DNA of 11,369 bases from an uncultured Bacteroidota bacterium (GCA_903923915.1 CAIXZI010000382.1:1-11369), one strand, 5' to 3'; shown: positions 1-7,349, counted from the stretch's first letter. Numbers and translations: made by a program. Notes: a model not told the origin generated them from the letters alone.

Positions 1-354
1 GTATTCAACTCCACTACTAAATAAATCGGTTGAAGTAATACCTAAACCTTTTTTTACACGCTCGTCAAAATCTTTCAAATCATCTTTGCTATAACTGTTA
101 GCCAGCGATAGCATAGCATATTTGTGTTTTACCGATTTAAATTCTTTTGTAATTTGTCCACCCACTCGTTGTGTTGGAGAGTTAGGAGAAATAAATTCAG
201 GATGTTGTTTTTCTAATTTAATCAATTCTTCCAATAACATATCAAAATCATAATCGCTTATGGTTGGGGTATCCAACACATAATAATTATAATTATGCTG
301 TTCAATTTCTTTCGAAAGTTGCTCTATTCTTTCTTTAACTTCAGAAAAACTCAT
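1..354 (-). CDS. ligA: NAD-dependent DNA ligase LigA, N-terminal part (cut by window edge)
   Basis: LigA seals nicks in duplex DNA during replication and repair, using NAD+ to adenylate an active-site lysine. Reading down from the ATG at 354-352, 118 codons are open to the window edge. They carry the NMN-binding Ia domain (YYVLDTPTISDYDFD, residues 24-38), the block SPTQRVGG (59-66) that opens the adenylation domain, and KHKYAMLSL (76-84). Compared with E. coli LigA, Asp32 and Asp36 correspond to D34 and D38 here, while His23 and Tyr35 are replaced by Y25 and F37. The visible part ends at VEY, immediately before the expected ELKxDG motif, so the catalytic lysine lies outside the window. The family is about 670 residues, so roughly the first sixth is seen. 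It is transcribed divergently from the histidine kinase gene. Identity is near certain; completeness cannot be judged. Confidence 0.95.
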   Translation of the reverse strand, partial: MSFSEVKERIEQLSKEIEQHNYNYYVLDTPTISDYDFDMLLEELIKLEKQHPEFISPNSPTQRVGGQITKEFKSVKHKYAMLSLANSYSKDDLKDFDERVKKGLGITSTDLFSSGVEY

Positions 355-358
355 GCTG

Positions 359-366
359 TAAATTTG
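359..366 (+). promoter_or_regulatory. Candidate -7 box (TAnnTTTG) upstream of the LytS-type kinase gene
   Basis: TAAATTTG is an exact match to the Bacteroidota -7 consensus TAnnTTTG and is followed by C. It lies just outside the ligA start and would give a leader of roughly 140 nt for the kinase gene at 511. No convincing -33 TTG is visible at the right distance. Such a motif occurs by chance about once per one to two kilobases per strand in sequence this AT-rich, so it is only a candidate. Confidence 0.3.
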
Positions 367-498
367 CTCAAATAATAGCTAAGAAAAAAGTATTACTACT
401 AAAATTAGGTTAAAAATTGTTTACTTAATAAGAATAAGGTTCTACCTATAAAAACATATTTTTTACCTCAAAAATTTCATTCTATCCCACTATTTAAT

Positions 499-506
499 TA
501 GGTTTG
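499..506 (+). promoter_or_regulatory. Second candidate -7 box, almost touching the kinase start codon
   Basis: TAGGTTTG matches TAnnTTTG exactly but ends only 4 bp before the ATG at 511. A transcript starting about 7 bp after the box would begin at or just inside the start codon, implying a leaderless mRNA, or a chance match. The -33 region shows no clear TTG. The rest of the 355-510 gap is AT-rich with no ORF, hairpin or RNA gene that I can support, and no exact -7 box facing ligA. Confidence 0.2.
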
Positions 507-510
507 ATTG

Positions 511-1557
511 ATGAAAGGAAAGGGCATACAGGTTTTAACGCATTTTATGGGCTGCGCTGTTTTTTTATCCCTTCCCATATTGTTTTCGCCAGATCTTACT
601 AACCCTTTTGGTATGTATAAAATACCGCCTTTTCAACGAGATTTTATTGGGTATGTAATATTGGTGTTATTTTTTTATCTGAATTACTACACACTAATTC
701 CTAAATTTTATTTTCAAAAAAAATATGCTGTTTTTAGCGCTTTAACTTTACTTTGTTTTCTACTAGTTTCCATCATACCCAATTTGCTTATTAGCGAAGC
801 TGATTTCATAAATTATCCACAAAATACTTACCCGGAAGTTAATCCTAATTTTTCGCCTCCACCTACGCCATCATTTTTTTTTCATTTTTTTGGGCATCAT
901 TTTTTTGAATTCCTGATTGTGTTTACACTTTCTTTAATGCTTAAAATTAGCAGCAGGTTAAAGTTGGCCGAAAAAGAAAAAGTTAATGCAGAACTTTCTT
1001 ACTTAAAAGCACAAATAAATCCACATTTTTTATTCAACACCTTAAACAGCATATACTCACTGGCCATTGAAAAATCAGATTATACGGCCACTGCTGTAGT
1101 AAAATTATCTGGCATGATGCGATATGTTATTACAGATGCCAGCCATAAATTTGTTCCTTTAGAAAAAGAAATTAATTATATCAGCGATTATATAGAGCTT
1201 CAAAAACTCCGCATTGATAGCACTATAAAATTAACCTACGTTGTTACCGGAGATGCATTTGACAAAAAAATTGCCCCACTTGTTTTAATTTCTTTTATTG
1301 AAAATGCCTTTAAATATGGAGTAAACGCAGAGGAAAATTCTGAAATTAAAATTGATATCGATATCACCAAATCATACTTGCATTTAAGGGTATTTAATAA
1401 AAAGGTAAGCATTCATCAGGTAAACGAAGCAAAGAGTGGCTTAGGTATTGAAAATACGAAGAATAGATTGCAGTTGTTATATCCGGGAAGCCATAAGTTA
1501 GTTATAAAAGACAATAAAGATCAATTTTCAATTTTACTTTCATTACACTTAATATGA
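511..1557 (+). CDS. LytS/YehU-type membrane sensor histidine kinase
   Basis: Sensor kinase of a two-component system, expected to autophosphorylate a histidine and pass phosphate to the LytTR regulator that follows. The 348-residue protein has four predicted membrane helices (about 6-26, 44-62, 72-92, 128-145) and no large extracytoplasmic domain. A charged linker (about 150-168) leads into a His_kinase domain with the phosphoacceptor motif NPHFLFNTLN, H172. The ATPase part shows the N-box around N265 (ENAFKYG) and a G-box SGLGIENTKNRL at 309-320. ATG 511 is chosen over the TTG at 508, which only adds one residue. The regulator overlaps by 4 bp (ATGA), so the two are surely co-transcribed and translationally coupled. 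An aromatic/histidine cluster, FFFHFFGHHFF (residues 122-132), sits at the entry to helix 4. The stimulus and targets are unknown; no regulated gene is evident nearby. Confidence 0.92.
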   Translation: MKGKGIQVLTHFMGCAVFLSLPILFSPDLTNPFGMYKIPPFQRDFIGYVILVLFFYLNYYTLIPKFYFQKKYAVFSALTLLCFLLVSIIPNLLISEADFINYPQNTYPEVNPNFSPPPTPSFFFHFFGHHFFEFLIVFTLSLMLKISSRLKLAEKEKVNAELSYLKAQINPHFLFNTLNSIYSLAIEKSDYTATAVVKLSGMMRYVITDASHKFVPLEKEINYISDYIELQKLRIDSTIKLTYVVTGDAFDKKIAPLVLISFIENAFKYGVNAEENSEIKIDIDITKSYLHLRVFNKKVSIHQVNEAKSGLGIENTKNRLQLLYPGSHKLVIKDNKDQFSILLSLHLI

Positions 1558-2246
1558 TTAAAGCTATTGCTATAGATGATGAGCCACTTGCATTAAAAGT
1601 TATTGAAAACTTTTGTGAGAAGGTTGATTTTATCACACTGCAAAAAACATTTAATAAGCTGGGCGAAGCCTTAAAATATGTAAATAAATTTCCGGTAGAT
1701 TTACTGTTTTTAGATATAAATATGCCATCTATTAATGGTATTGAGTTTTATAAAGAAATAAAACAAAACACCATGGTAATATTTACAACCGCCTATACAG
1801 AATATGCTGTGGAGGGCTTTAATTTAAATGCTGTTGATTATATTTTAAAGCCATTTACATTTGAACGATTTTTGTTAGCCGTAAATAAAGCTAATGACTT
1901 TTTTAATTATCAATCACAAAAAGAAAGTACAAGCGCGCAATTTATTTTTGTGCGTGCCGATTATAGTTTGCTAAAAATTAACATTGCTAACATTCTTTAT
2001 ATTGAAGGATTAGATGATTATTTAAAAATACATATCGAAAACCAAAAAACGGTAGTTACTCGAATGACTATGAAGGCCTTGTTAGAAAAGCTTCCTGCAA
2101 AAGATTTTATACGCATACACCGCTCGTTTATCGTGCCATTAAGCAGAATAGAAGGTGTGAGAAATAAAACAATTTCTATTGCCGGCATAGAAATACCTAT
2201 TGGCGCTAGTTATGAAGAAATTTTTTTTAAGTCGTTTAAAGAGTAG
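1554..2246 (+). CDS. LytTR-family DNA-binding response regulator
   Basis: Cytoplasmic transcription regulator partnered with the upstream kinase. The receiver domain (about 1-118) has the acidic pair D8/D9, phosphoacceptor D54 (LFLDINMP), T79 and the conserved K99 (LKPF). After a short polar linker, a LytTR DNA-binding domain fills about 129-227, recognisable from FIFVRADYSLLKI, ILYIEGLDDYLKIH and the motif FIRIHRSFIVPLSRI (185-199). At 230 residues it has the normal length for the AgrA/LytR/YehT class. The start ATG overlaps the kinase stop (ATGA, 1554-1557). It ends only 7 bp from the convergent methyltransferase stop codon, leaving no room for a separate terminator. LytTR proteins bind promoter repeats, but no target site could be recognised here. 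The family assignment is secure; the physiological role is unknown. Confidence 0.93.
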   Translation: MIKAIAIDDEPLALKVIENFCEKVDFITLQKTFNKLGEALKYVNKFPVDLLFLDINMPSINGIEFYKEIKQNTMVIFTTAYTEYAVEGFNLNAVDYILKPFTFERFLLAVNKANDFFNYQSQKESTSAQFIFVRADYSLLKINIANILYIEGLDDYLKIHIENQKTVVTRMTMKALLEKLPAKDFIRIHRSFIVPLSRIEGVRNKTISIAGIEIPIGASYEEIFFKSFKE

Positions 2247-2253
2247 CTTGTAA

Positions 2254-3612
2254 TTAAAAAATCTCTTTCAAAATTCGCCAATCAGCAGGGTAATAATTAT
2301 TAATTCGATTACCTAAATTTTTCATCCAGCCCAAATTAAAATTTTTGTACGTCAATAAAGAAAACCCATTCGAAGAATCTGGTAAGGTAAAAGGTTGTTT
2401 ACGTAAATATTGTAAAGCGGTTGAAGCATCCACATCACTTTTTATAACAGCATTACTTATTATATTTTGATACGCCAAATAAGGATGTGGAACAAAATCT
2501 TTTCCTTTTAACTGCCCAATATGAAAAGGCAATTTTTTAATTTTTAATGCCGAAGTAACTTTATTTACTTCATACGTAACACTTTTATTAAACCCACAAA
2601 TATCATCATAGAACGTAACAAAATCAAGGTTATCTGTATTGATTAATTTTTTTAAACTATCGTTTTCATCTGCAGAAATCTTTTTAAATAATTTATGCTG
2701 ATTACGATTTGGATTAACTTCTTCAATAGATTTCTTTTTAAAACAAGCCAGAAAAAATCCTTCGCCTTGCGTTAAGTGTGGAAAAAATCGATAACCATGC
2801 GCTTTATGTTTTGTTGAATGAGTTTCTGTAATACCCCATTCGGCTTGCGTTTTCAGCTGGATAGATTCTAACGGAAAATGCTCGCATAAATAATCGCACA
2901 TATTTTCGTTCTCTTCCATCGAATAAGAACAGGTGCTGTAGATTAAAACACCATCTTCTTTTAATGCAGGTAATAAATCAGCCAAAATCCTTTGCTGGCG
3001 AAGGTTACAATGGTTTACATTTTCTTCGCTCCAATGTTCGATAGCATCTTCTTGTTTTCTAAACAAACCCGAACCACTGCAAGGCGCATCAACAACCATT
3101 ACATCAAAAAAGTTTGGCAAACGAGAAAAATCTTTTGGATCGCTATTAGTTACCATGCTATTCAATGAGCCCCATTTAGCCATATTATGGGTTAGTACAG
3201 GCACTCTCGTACTTATCACTTCGTTGCTAACCAATAAACTTTTTTCATTTAATAAAGAGGCAAGTAAGGTGCTTTTTCCGCCAGGTGCAGCACAAGCATC
3301 CAAAACAATTAATTTTTTTGAGGTATCAACTGTTTGTGTAAAAGCTAGCTCTACAAACATAGAAGAAGCTTCTTGCACATAATAACACCCTGCATGAAAT
3401 AATGGATCATTAGTGAAAATTGGGCGCTCGGGTAAATAAAAAGCATTACTGGTCCAAGGAACAGATTCGCCAAATTCAAAACCACAGGCAGGTTTTAATG
3501 GATTTAATCTAACCGAAACTGGGACAGTTTGTGTATGCGATGCTTCAAATTCAGAAATATCTGTATTAAAATTTTCTTTTAGTTGATTTATAATTTGCTC
3601 GGGGATTTTCAT
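2254..3612 (-). CDS. RsmF/RsmB-type 16S rRNA (cytosine-C5) methyltransferase (NOL1/NOP2/sun family)
   Basis: SAM-dependent RNA methyltransferase that adds a methyl group to C5 of a cytosine, probably in rRNA. The 452-residue protein has the SAM-binding motif DACAAPGGKS (105-114), motif IV DAPCSGSG (175-182) with the release cysteine C178, and motif VI YSTCSYS (225-231) with the nucleophile C228, the two-cysteine arrangement typical of m5C RNA enzymes. The N-terminal stretch (about 1-100), with RLNPLK and YYVQEASSM, matches the RsmF-like layout. The C-terminal part (about 300-452), with KGKDFVPHP and YLRKQPF, resembles the PUA-like RNA-binding tail of RsmF homologues. It is the second gene of an operon with ispE: its ATG overlaps the ispE stop by 4 bp (ATGA, 3612-3609). 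Class is certain; the exact target cytosine (RsmF-type C1407 or another) cannot be read from sequence, so no symbol is given. Confidence 0.9.
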   Translation of the reverse strand: MKIPEQIINQLKENFNTDISEFEASHTQTVPVSVRLNPLKPACGFEFGESVPWTSNAFYLPERPIFTNDPLFHAGCYYVQEASSMFVELAFTQTVDTSKKLIVLDACAAPGGKSTLLASLLNEKSLLVSNEVISTRVPVLTHNMAKWGSLNSMVTNSDPKDFSRLPNFFDVMVVDAPCSGSGLFRKQEDAIEHWSEENVNHCNLRQQRILADLLPALKEDGVLIYSTCSYSMEENENMCDYLCEHFPLESIQLKTQAEWGITETHSTKHKAHGYRFFPHLTQGEGFFLACFKKKSIEEVNPNRNQHKLFKKISADENDSLKKLINTDNLDFVTFYDDICGFNKSVTYEVNKVTSALKIKKLPFHIGQLKGKDFVPHPYLAYQNIISNAVIKSDVDASTALQYLRKQPFTLPDSSNGFSLLTYKNFNLGWMKNLGNRINNYYPADWRILKEIF

Positions 3613-4439
3613 TTGCTTTTCCAGATTAAATAATCAGCAGGAAAATTAAATTCTTCAACATCAATGTGATTTTTAAAGATGCCATAAACCGCGCTACCAC
3701 TTCCACTCATAGATGCATATAAAGCGCCTTTCTCATAAAAACTATTTTTTATTTTAAGTAGTTCGGGGTGTAGTAAAAAAATAGTTGCCTCAAAATCATT
3801 CACTAAATCTTCTTTCCAATTTTTTATATCGCTTGTAATTATTGACTGGATATTTTTTTGTGGTTTAACTGGCATAACACCTTTATAAGCCAAAGCTGTA
3901 TTGCTGTGCACTGCAGGATATGCAACTACTATGCAATACTTGCTTAAATCAATTTTGGTTTCTGCAAACATATCTCCCTTTCCACTTGCGTAAACAGGTT
4001 TATTTTCAATAAAAAAAGCGCAATCGCTGCCTAATTGATTAGCAAAATTTATTTGCTCTTCGATAGAAATATGTAAAGCAAATTTTTCATTAAGCAATTT
4101 AATAAAAAATGCTGCATCGCTGGAACCACCTCCCAATCCGGCTCCCATAGGTATTGATTTTTGTAAATGTGCTTTTACAGGCGGTAAATTATATTTCGCA
4201 TCCAACAATTTATACGCTTTAGTAATTAAATTATCCTGCGTATTTCCTTCCACCAAAAGCCCCGAAATAGATAAGTTTATTTTATCATCTCCCTGCTGAA
4301 AATTTTTATTTTCAATAGCTTCCAGTGCATCACACCAGTTTATGGGATAAAAAATAGTTTCAATATTATGAAATCCGTCTAAACGTTTTTCAACAATATT
4401 CAAACCAAGGTTTATCTTTGCATTCGGAAAACAAATCAT
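3609..4439 (-). CDS. ispE: 4-diphosphocytidyl-2-C-methyl-D-erythritol kinase IspE
   Basis: GHMP-family kinase of the non-mevalonate (MEP) isoprenoid pathway; it phosphorylates the 2-hydroxyl of CDP-methylerythritol with ATP. The 276 residues carry the N-terminal substrate motif PNAKINLGLNI (5-15) with the catalytic lysine K8, the glycine-rich ATP loop PMGAGLGGGSSDAA (97-110), the catalytic aspartate D139 in LGSDCAFF, and the C-terminal motif ASMSGSGSA (242-250). Length is normal and no key residue is missing. The ATG at 4439 is supported because the conserved PNAKIN motif follows within four residues, as in relatives. It leads an operon with the downstream methyltransferase gene (4-bp overlap). 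Only 13 bp separates its start from the divergent tsaC-type gene, so its own promoter must lie inside that neighbour's coding sequence; no exact TAnnTTTG is visible there on this strand. Its presence implies the MEP route to isoprenoids. Confidence 0.96.
   Translation of the reverse strand: MICFPNAKINLGLNIVEKRLDGFHNIETIFYPINWCDALEAIENKNFQQGDDKINLSISGLLVEGNTQDNLITKAYKLLDAKYNLPPVKAHLQKSIPMGAGLGGGSSDAAFFIKLLNEKFALHISIEEQINFANQLGSDCAFFIENKPVYASGKGDMFAETKIDLSKYCIVVAYPAVHSNTALAYKGVMPVKPQKNIQSIITSDIKNWKEDLVNDFEATIFLLHPELLKIKNSFYEKGALYASMSGSGSAVYGIFKNHIDVEEFNFPADYLIWKSK
4413..4420 (+). promoter_or_regulatory. Candidate -7 box for the tsaC/Sua5-type gene, inside ispE
   Basis: TATCTTTG matches TAnnTTTG exactly and would place the transcription start near 4427, a leader of about 25 nt for the ATG at 4453. 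It lies in the first codons of ispE, antisense to residues Ala7-Lys8-Ile9 of the conserved PNAKIN motif. The match may therefore be a by-product of coding constraint. No -33 TTG is clear about 20 bp upstream. Confidence 0.35.
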
Positions 4440-4452
4440 CGTTAAAATTTAC

Positions 4453-5406
4453 ATGTCGAAAATCGGTATAGATATTGAGAAAGCCAAACAAATCTTGCAA
4501 ACAGATGGTTTAGTGGCTATTCCTACCGAAACGGTGTATGGTTTGGCCGCAAATGCTTTACATAAAGATGCGGTGCTTAAAATTTTTGAGGCAAAAAACC
4601 GTCCACACTTTGACCCCTTAATTATTCACACAAATTCTATAGAGAAAATTAAATGTTGGGTAGATGATTTCCCGCAATGGGCACAACAATTGGCCGCTGA
4701 TTTTTGGCCCGGACCGCTCACACTTTTACTTCCTAAAAAAAACACAATTCCTGATTTGGTTACTTCTGGTTTACCACAAGTTGCTGTTAGAATTCCTAAT
4801 CATAATCTTACTTTACAGTTACTTGAAAGCCTTGATTTTCCTTTGGCAGCGCCAAGTGCTAATCCTTTTGGGTATGTTAGTCCCACTACGGCAGCACACG
4901 TAGCAACGCAATTGCAAAACAAAGTAGATTATATTTTAAATGGCGGTATTTGCGATGTGGGTATAGAATCTACCATTGTTGGTTTTGAAAATAATTGTGT
5001 TACCGTTTATCGACTTGGCGGCTTAGCTATTGAAGATATAGAGCAAATTATTGGAAAGGTTAATGTACAAGTTAATCAATCGTCAAACCCCACAGCACCG
5101 GGCATGTTAAAGAGTCATTATGCTCCAACAAAATCTTTATTTATTGGCGATGTAGATGATTTTATAAAGAATAATTCTTCAAAAAAAATTGGTATTATTT
5201 CTTTTTATAAAGATTACAACGTAGAAAAAAATCAATCCAGAATATTATCTCCTACTAAAGATTTAAAAGAAGCTGCGCATAATTTATTTTCTGCCATTAG
5301 AGAATTAGACGCAAGTGATGTGGATGTTATTATTGCCGAAAAATTTCCGGATAACTTTTTAGGAAGAGCCATAAACGACCGTCTGCAGAGGGCTTCAGCT
5401 AAATAG
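4453..5406 (+). CDS. L-threonylcarbamoyladenylate synthase, Sua5/YwlC type
   Basis: Makes threonylcarbamoyl-AMP from threonine, bicarbonate and ATP, the first step of tRNA t6A37 modification at ANN-decoding tRNAs. The 317-residue protein is the long Sua5/YwlC form rather than the short TsaC form. The YrdC-like catalytic domain covers about 8-200, with PTETVYGLAANAL (24-36), the KxR pair K48/R50 in AKNRPHFDPLIIH, PGPLTLLLP (86-94), AVRIPNH (111-117) and LAAPSANPFG (131-140, S135 and N137). The linker APGMLKSHYAP (215-225) is the Sua5 hallmark that closes the active site. A C-terminal Sua5 domain runs from about 226 to 317. The start is fixed by the normal N-terminal spacing to PTETVYG. It diverges from ispE with a 13-bp gap and converges on uvrC across the repeat at 5411-5494. 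Function is secure; partner tsaB/D/E genes are not in view. Confidence 0.94.
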   Translation: MSKIGIDIEKAKQILQTDGLVAIPTETVYGLAANALHKDAVLKIFEAKNRPHFDPLIIHTNSIEKIKCWVDDFPQWAQQLAADFWPGPLTLLLPKKNTIPDLVTSGLPQVAVRIPNHNLTLQLLESLDFPLAAPSANPFGYVSPTTAAHVATQLQNKVDYILNGGICDVGIESTIVGFENNCVTVYRLGGLAIEDIEQIIGKVNVQVNQSSNPTAPGMLKSHYAPTKSLFIGDVDDFIKNNSSKKIGIISFYKDYNVEKNQSRILSPTKDLKEAAHNLFSAIRELDASDVDVIIAEKFPDNFLGRAINDRLQRASAK

Positions 5407-5410
5407 ACTT

Positions 5411-5494
5411 TGGGCGTTCCGGTGGTTTACCACCGTCGGGCTTTACGCTACAAATCCTCGGCGGTTACGCCTGTGGGTTTTTCGCTTCAATCCT
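5411..5494. repeat. Two-unit hairpin repeat (REP-like) between convergent tsaC-type gene and uvrC
   Basis: The 95-bp gap between two converging genes is visibly more GC-rich than its surroundings and holds two related units. Unit 1 has a hairpin, CGGTGGTTTACCACCG (5420-5435; 6-bp stem, TTTA loop), followed by a tail GGGCTTTA-CGCTACAAATCCT (5438-5458). Unit 2 has a shorter hairpin, GGCGGTTACGCC (5460-5471; 4-bp stem, GTTA loop), followed by GGGTTTTT-CGCTTCAATCCT (5475-5494). The two tails align almost base for base. The opening GGGCGTTCC and the GGGCTTTNCGCTNCAATC tail resemble an intergenic repeat that I recall from many Bacteroidota genomes; that recollection is not checked. No U-tract follows either hairpin, so a classical terminator role is unlikely. 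Confidence 0.7.
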
Positions 5495-5501
5495 TAACGC
5501 G

Positions 5502-7304
5502 TTATAGTTCTTTCTTAAAGTAATCAAAAACTAATTTTGCTTTTGCTTTTCCAACAATACTGTTAAGGGTTTCAAGCGAAGCCTCTTTAATTTGCTTTAC
5601 CGATTTTAATTCTGATAAAAGTTTTTCCGCAGTTTTATCGCTAATACCTTTTATGTTACTTAATTCGGTGGTAATGCTGCCTTTACTGCGTTTATTACGG
5701 TGGTGTGTAATTCCAAACCTGTGTGCCTCATCACGTATGTATTGTATAATACGCAATGTTTCCGACTTTTTATCTAGGTACATTGGTATTGGGTCGCCCG
5801 GGTAATAAATTTCTTCTAAACGTTTAGCAATGCCAATAATGGCCACTTTGCCCATTAAGTCTAATTTGTTCAAGCTATTAATAGCCGCACTTAACTGTCC
5901 TTTACCACCATCAATTACAATAAGCTGCGGCATGTCTAAATTTTCTTCCAACACACGTTTGTATCTACGATAAATAACTTCCTCCATGGTTGCAAAGTCA
6001 TCCGGACCTTCAACCGTTTTAATATTATAATGTCGGTATTCTTTTTTAGCAGGCTTTCCATCAATAAAAACAGGCATAGCACTCACAGCAAAATGCCCTT
6101 GTATGTTAGAGTTGTCAAAGCATTCAATTCTGCGAGGTTCAACTTTCATGCGCAAATCTTTTTTCATTTGCTGCATAATACGATCGGTGTGCTCGTCAGG
6201 GTTTATTAAAGCAAGCTGTTTATTTTTATCTATACGATGCTGTTCTGCATTGCGCTGACATAAATCCAACAATATTTTTTTATCGGCAGCTTTTGGCACA
6301 AAAAATTTAGCATCAGGTAATTCACTTTCCGGATAAAAAGGCACTACAATTTCTTTAGCGGTACTTTGTAAAGTATTACGAATTTCATAAATAGCATAAA
6401 GTAGAATTTCGCTATCGGTTTCGTCTAATTTTCTTTTTATTTCCAGCATTTTAGATGCTATGATGGCGCCATTTACCACGTGAAAATAATTAATGTAATA
6501 AACATCATTTTCTTTTACAAAAGCCGCCACATCAAGGTTTTCAATGGTGTTACTAACCACCATAGATTTTGCCTGAAATTTTTCGAAGGCACCAATTTTT
6601 TCTTTTAATATTTGTGCTTTTTCAAATTCAAAAACTTCGGCATGTGCATTCATTTGTTGTTTAAAATCACGAATAACCGAAGATATATTTCCTTTTAAAA
6701 TGTTTTTTATTTGCTTGATGTTGGCATCGTATTCGGCTTCAGTTTGTTCGGCAATACAAGGCCCTTTACAAGTGCCAATATGATAATCTAAACAAGCACG
6801 AAATTTTTTTTGTTCAATATTTTTTTCGGTAAGTTCTAAGCTGCAAGTCCGCAAAGGAAATGTCTCACGCAAAAAAGCCAGCATGGTTTTCATGGCATAT
6901 ACAGATCCATACGGGCCAAAATATTCTGAGCCATCATTTATTTTAGTGCGTGTAGAAAAAAACCTTGGAAAAGGTTCTTTTTTTATGCAAAGCCAAGGGT
7001 AGGTTTTATCATCTTTTAAAGCAATGTTATAGCGTGGCTGATATTGCTTAATTAAGTTGTTCTCCAATAAAAGCGCATCGTATTCGGTATTAACCACAAT
7101 GGTTTTAATGTTTGCTATTTTCCTAACAAGTATGCGTAATCTGGCATTATCATGTTCTTTATGAAAATAAGATGAAACCCGTTTTTTAAGGCTTTTTGCT
7201 TTTCCAACGTACAAAATAGTATCCTCTGCATCAAAATACTGATAAACCCCGGGCTTTTCGGGTAGGGTTTTTAAAATGGCGTCTATTTGTGGGGATATTT
7301 CCAA
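5502..7304 (-). CDS. uvrC: Excinuclease ABC subunit C (UvrC), TTG start
   Basis: Dual-incision nuclease of nucleotide excision repair, acting with UvrA and UvrB to cut on both sides of a DNA lesion. The 600-residue protein has normal length. In order: a GIY-YIG nuclease domain (about 15-95; GVYQYF and ILYVGKAKSLKKRVSSYF); four cysteines C154, C171, C179 and C183 spaced like the Fe-S ligands of E. coli UvrC; a UVR helical motif (about 204-240) for UvrB contact; an RNase H-like nuclease domain with D397 (ECFDNSN), D436 (EGPDDFATM), D465 (IDGGKGQL) and H528 (DEAHRF); and tandem helix-hairpin-helix motifs (about 545-600). No ATG exists before the nuclease domain: an in-frame TGA lies 15 bases upstream, and TTG 7304 is preceded by AAGGA at 8 nt spacing. 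It diverges from trxB (80 bp) and converges on the tsaC-type gene. Confidence 0.96.
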   Translation of the reverse strand: MEISPQIDAILKTLPEKPGVYQYFDAEDTILYVGKAKSLKKRVSSYFHKEHDNARLRILVRKIANIKTIVVNTEYDALLLENNLIKQYQPRYNIALKDDKTYPWLCIKKEPFPRFFSTRTKINDGSEYFGPYGSVYAMKTMLAFLRETFPLRTCSLELTEKNIEQKKFRACLDYHIGTCKGPCIAEQTEAEYDANIKQIKNILKGNISSVIRDFKQQMNAHAEVFEFEKAQILKEKIGAFEKFQAKSMVVSNTIENLDVAAFVKENDVYYINYFHVVNGAIIASKMLEIKRKLDETDSEILLYAIYEIRNTLQSTAKEIVVPFYPESELPDAKFFVPKAADKKILLDLCQRNAEQHRIDKNKQLALINPDEHTDRIMQQMKKDLRMKVEPRRIECFDNSNIQGHFAVSAMPVFIDGKPAKKEYRHYNIKTVEGPDDFATMEEVIYRRYKRVLEENLDMPQLIVIDGGKGQLSAAINSLNKLDLMGKVAIIGIAKRLEEIYYPGDPIPMYLDKKSETLRIIQYIRDEAHRFGITHHRNKRSKGSITTELSNIKGISDKTAEKLLSELKSVKQIKEASLETLNSIVGKAKAKLVFDYFKKEL

Positions 7305-7312
7305 AATAATTA

Positions 7313-7317
7313 TCCTT
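7313..7317 (-). promoter_or_regulatory. Shine-Dalgarno sequence that supports the uvrC TTG start
   Basis: AAGGA on the minus strand lies 8 nt before the TTG at 7304 and overlaps the in-frame TGA that bounds the reading frame. Between them are only ATA, ATT and ATT codons, so TTG is the best start. A recognisable ribosome-binding site is unusual among the genes of this window. Confidence 0.5.
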
Positions 7318-7349
7318 CAAAATTAAGCTAAAATCCGCCTCTTTTTAAG

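Noticed and set aside
2238..2268. Inverted repeat AAAGAG...CTCTTT spanning the stops of the response regulator and the methyltransferase.
   Set aside because: Six base pairs around a 19-nt loop is too weak to call a terminator; the 7-bp convergent gap probably has overlapping 3' ends.
3155..3382. A 75-codon plus-strand open frame opposite the methyltransferase gene.
   Set aside because: It is antisense to the conserved DACAAPGGKS region and has no family features of its own.
5420..5435. CGGTGGTTTACCACCG as a Rho-independent terminator for the tsaC-type gene or uvrC.
   Set aside because: The stem is good but no T-run follows on either strand, and the sequence belongs to a two-unit repeat.
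7318..7325. TAATTTTG on the minus strand as a uvrC -7 box.
   Set aside because: It matches TAnnTTTG, but a start about 7 bp downstream would fall after the AAGGA ribosome-binding site and leave almost no leader; the two signals cannot both serve the same transcript.
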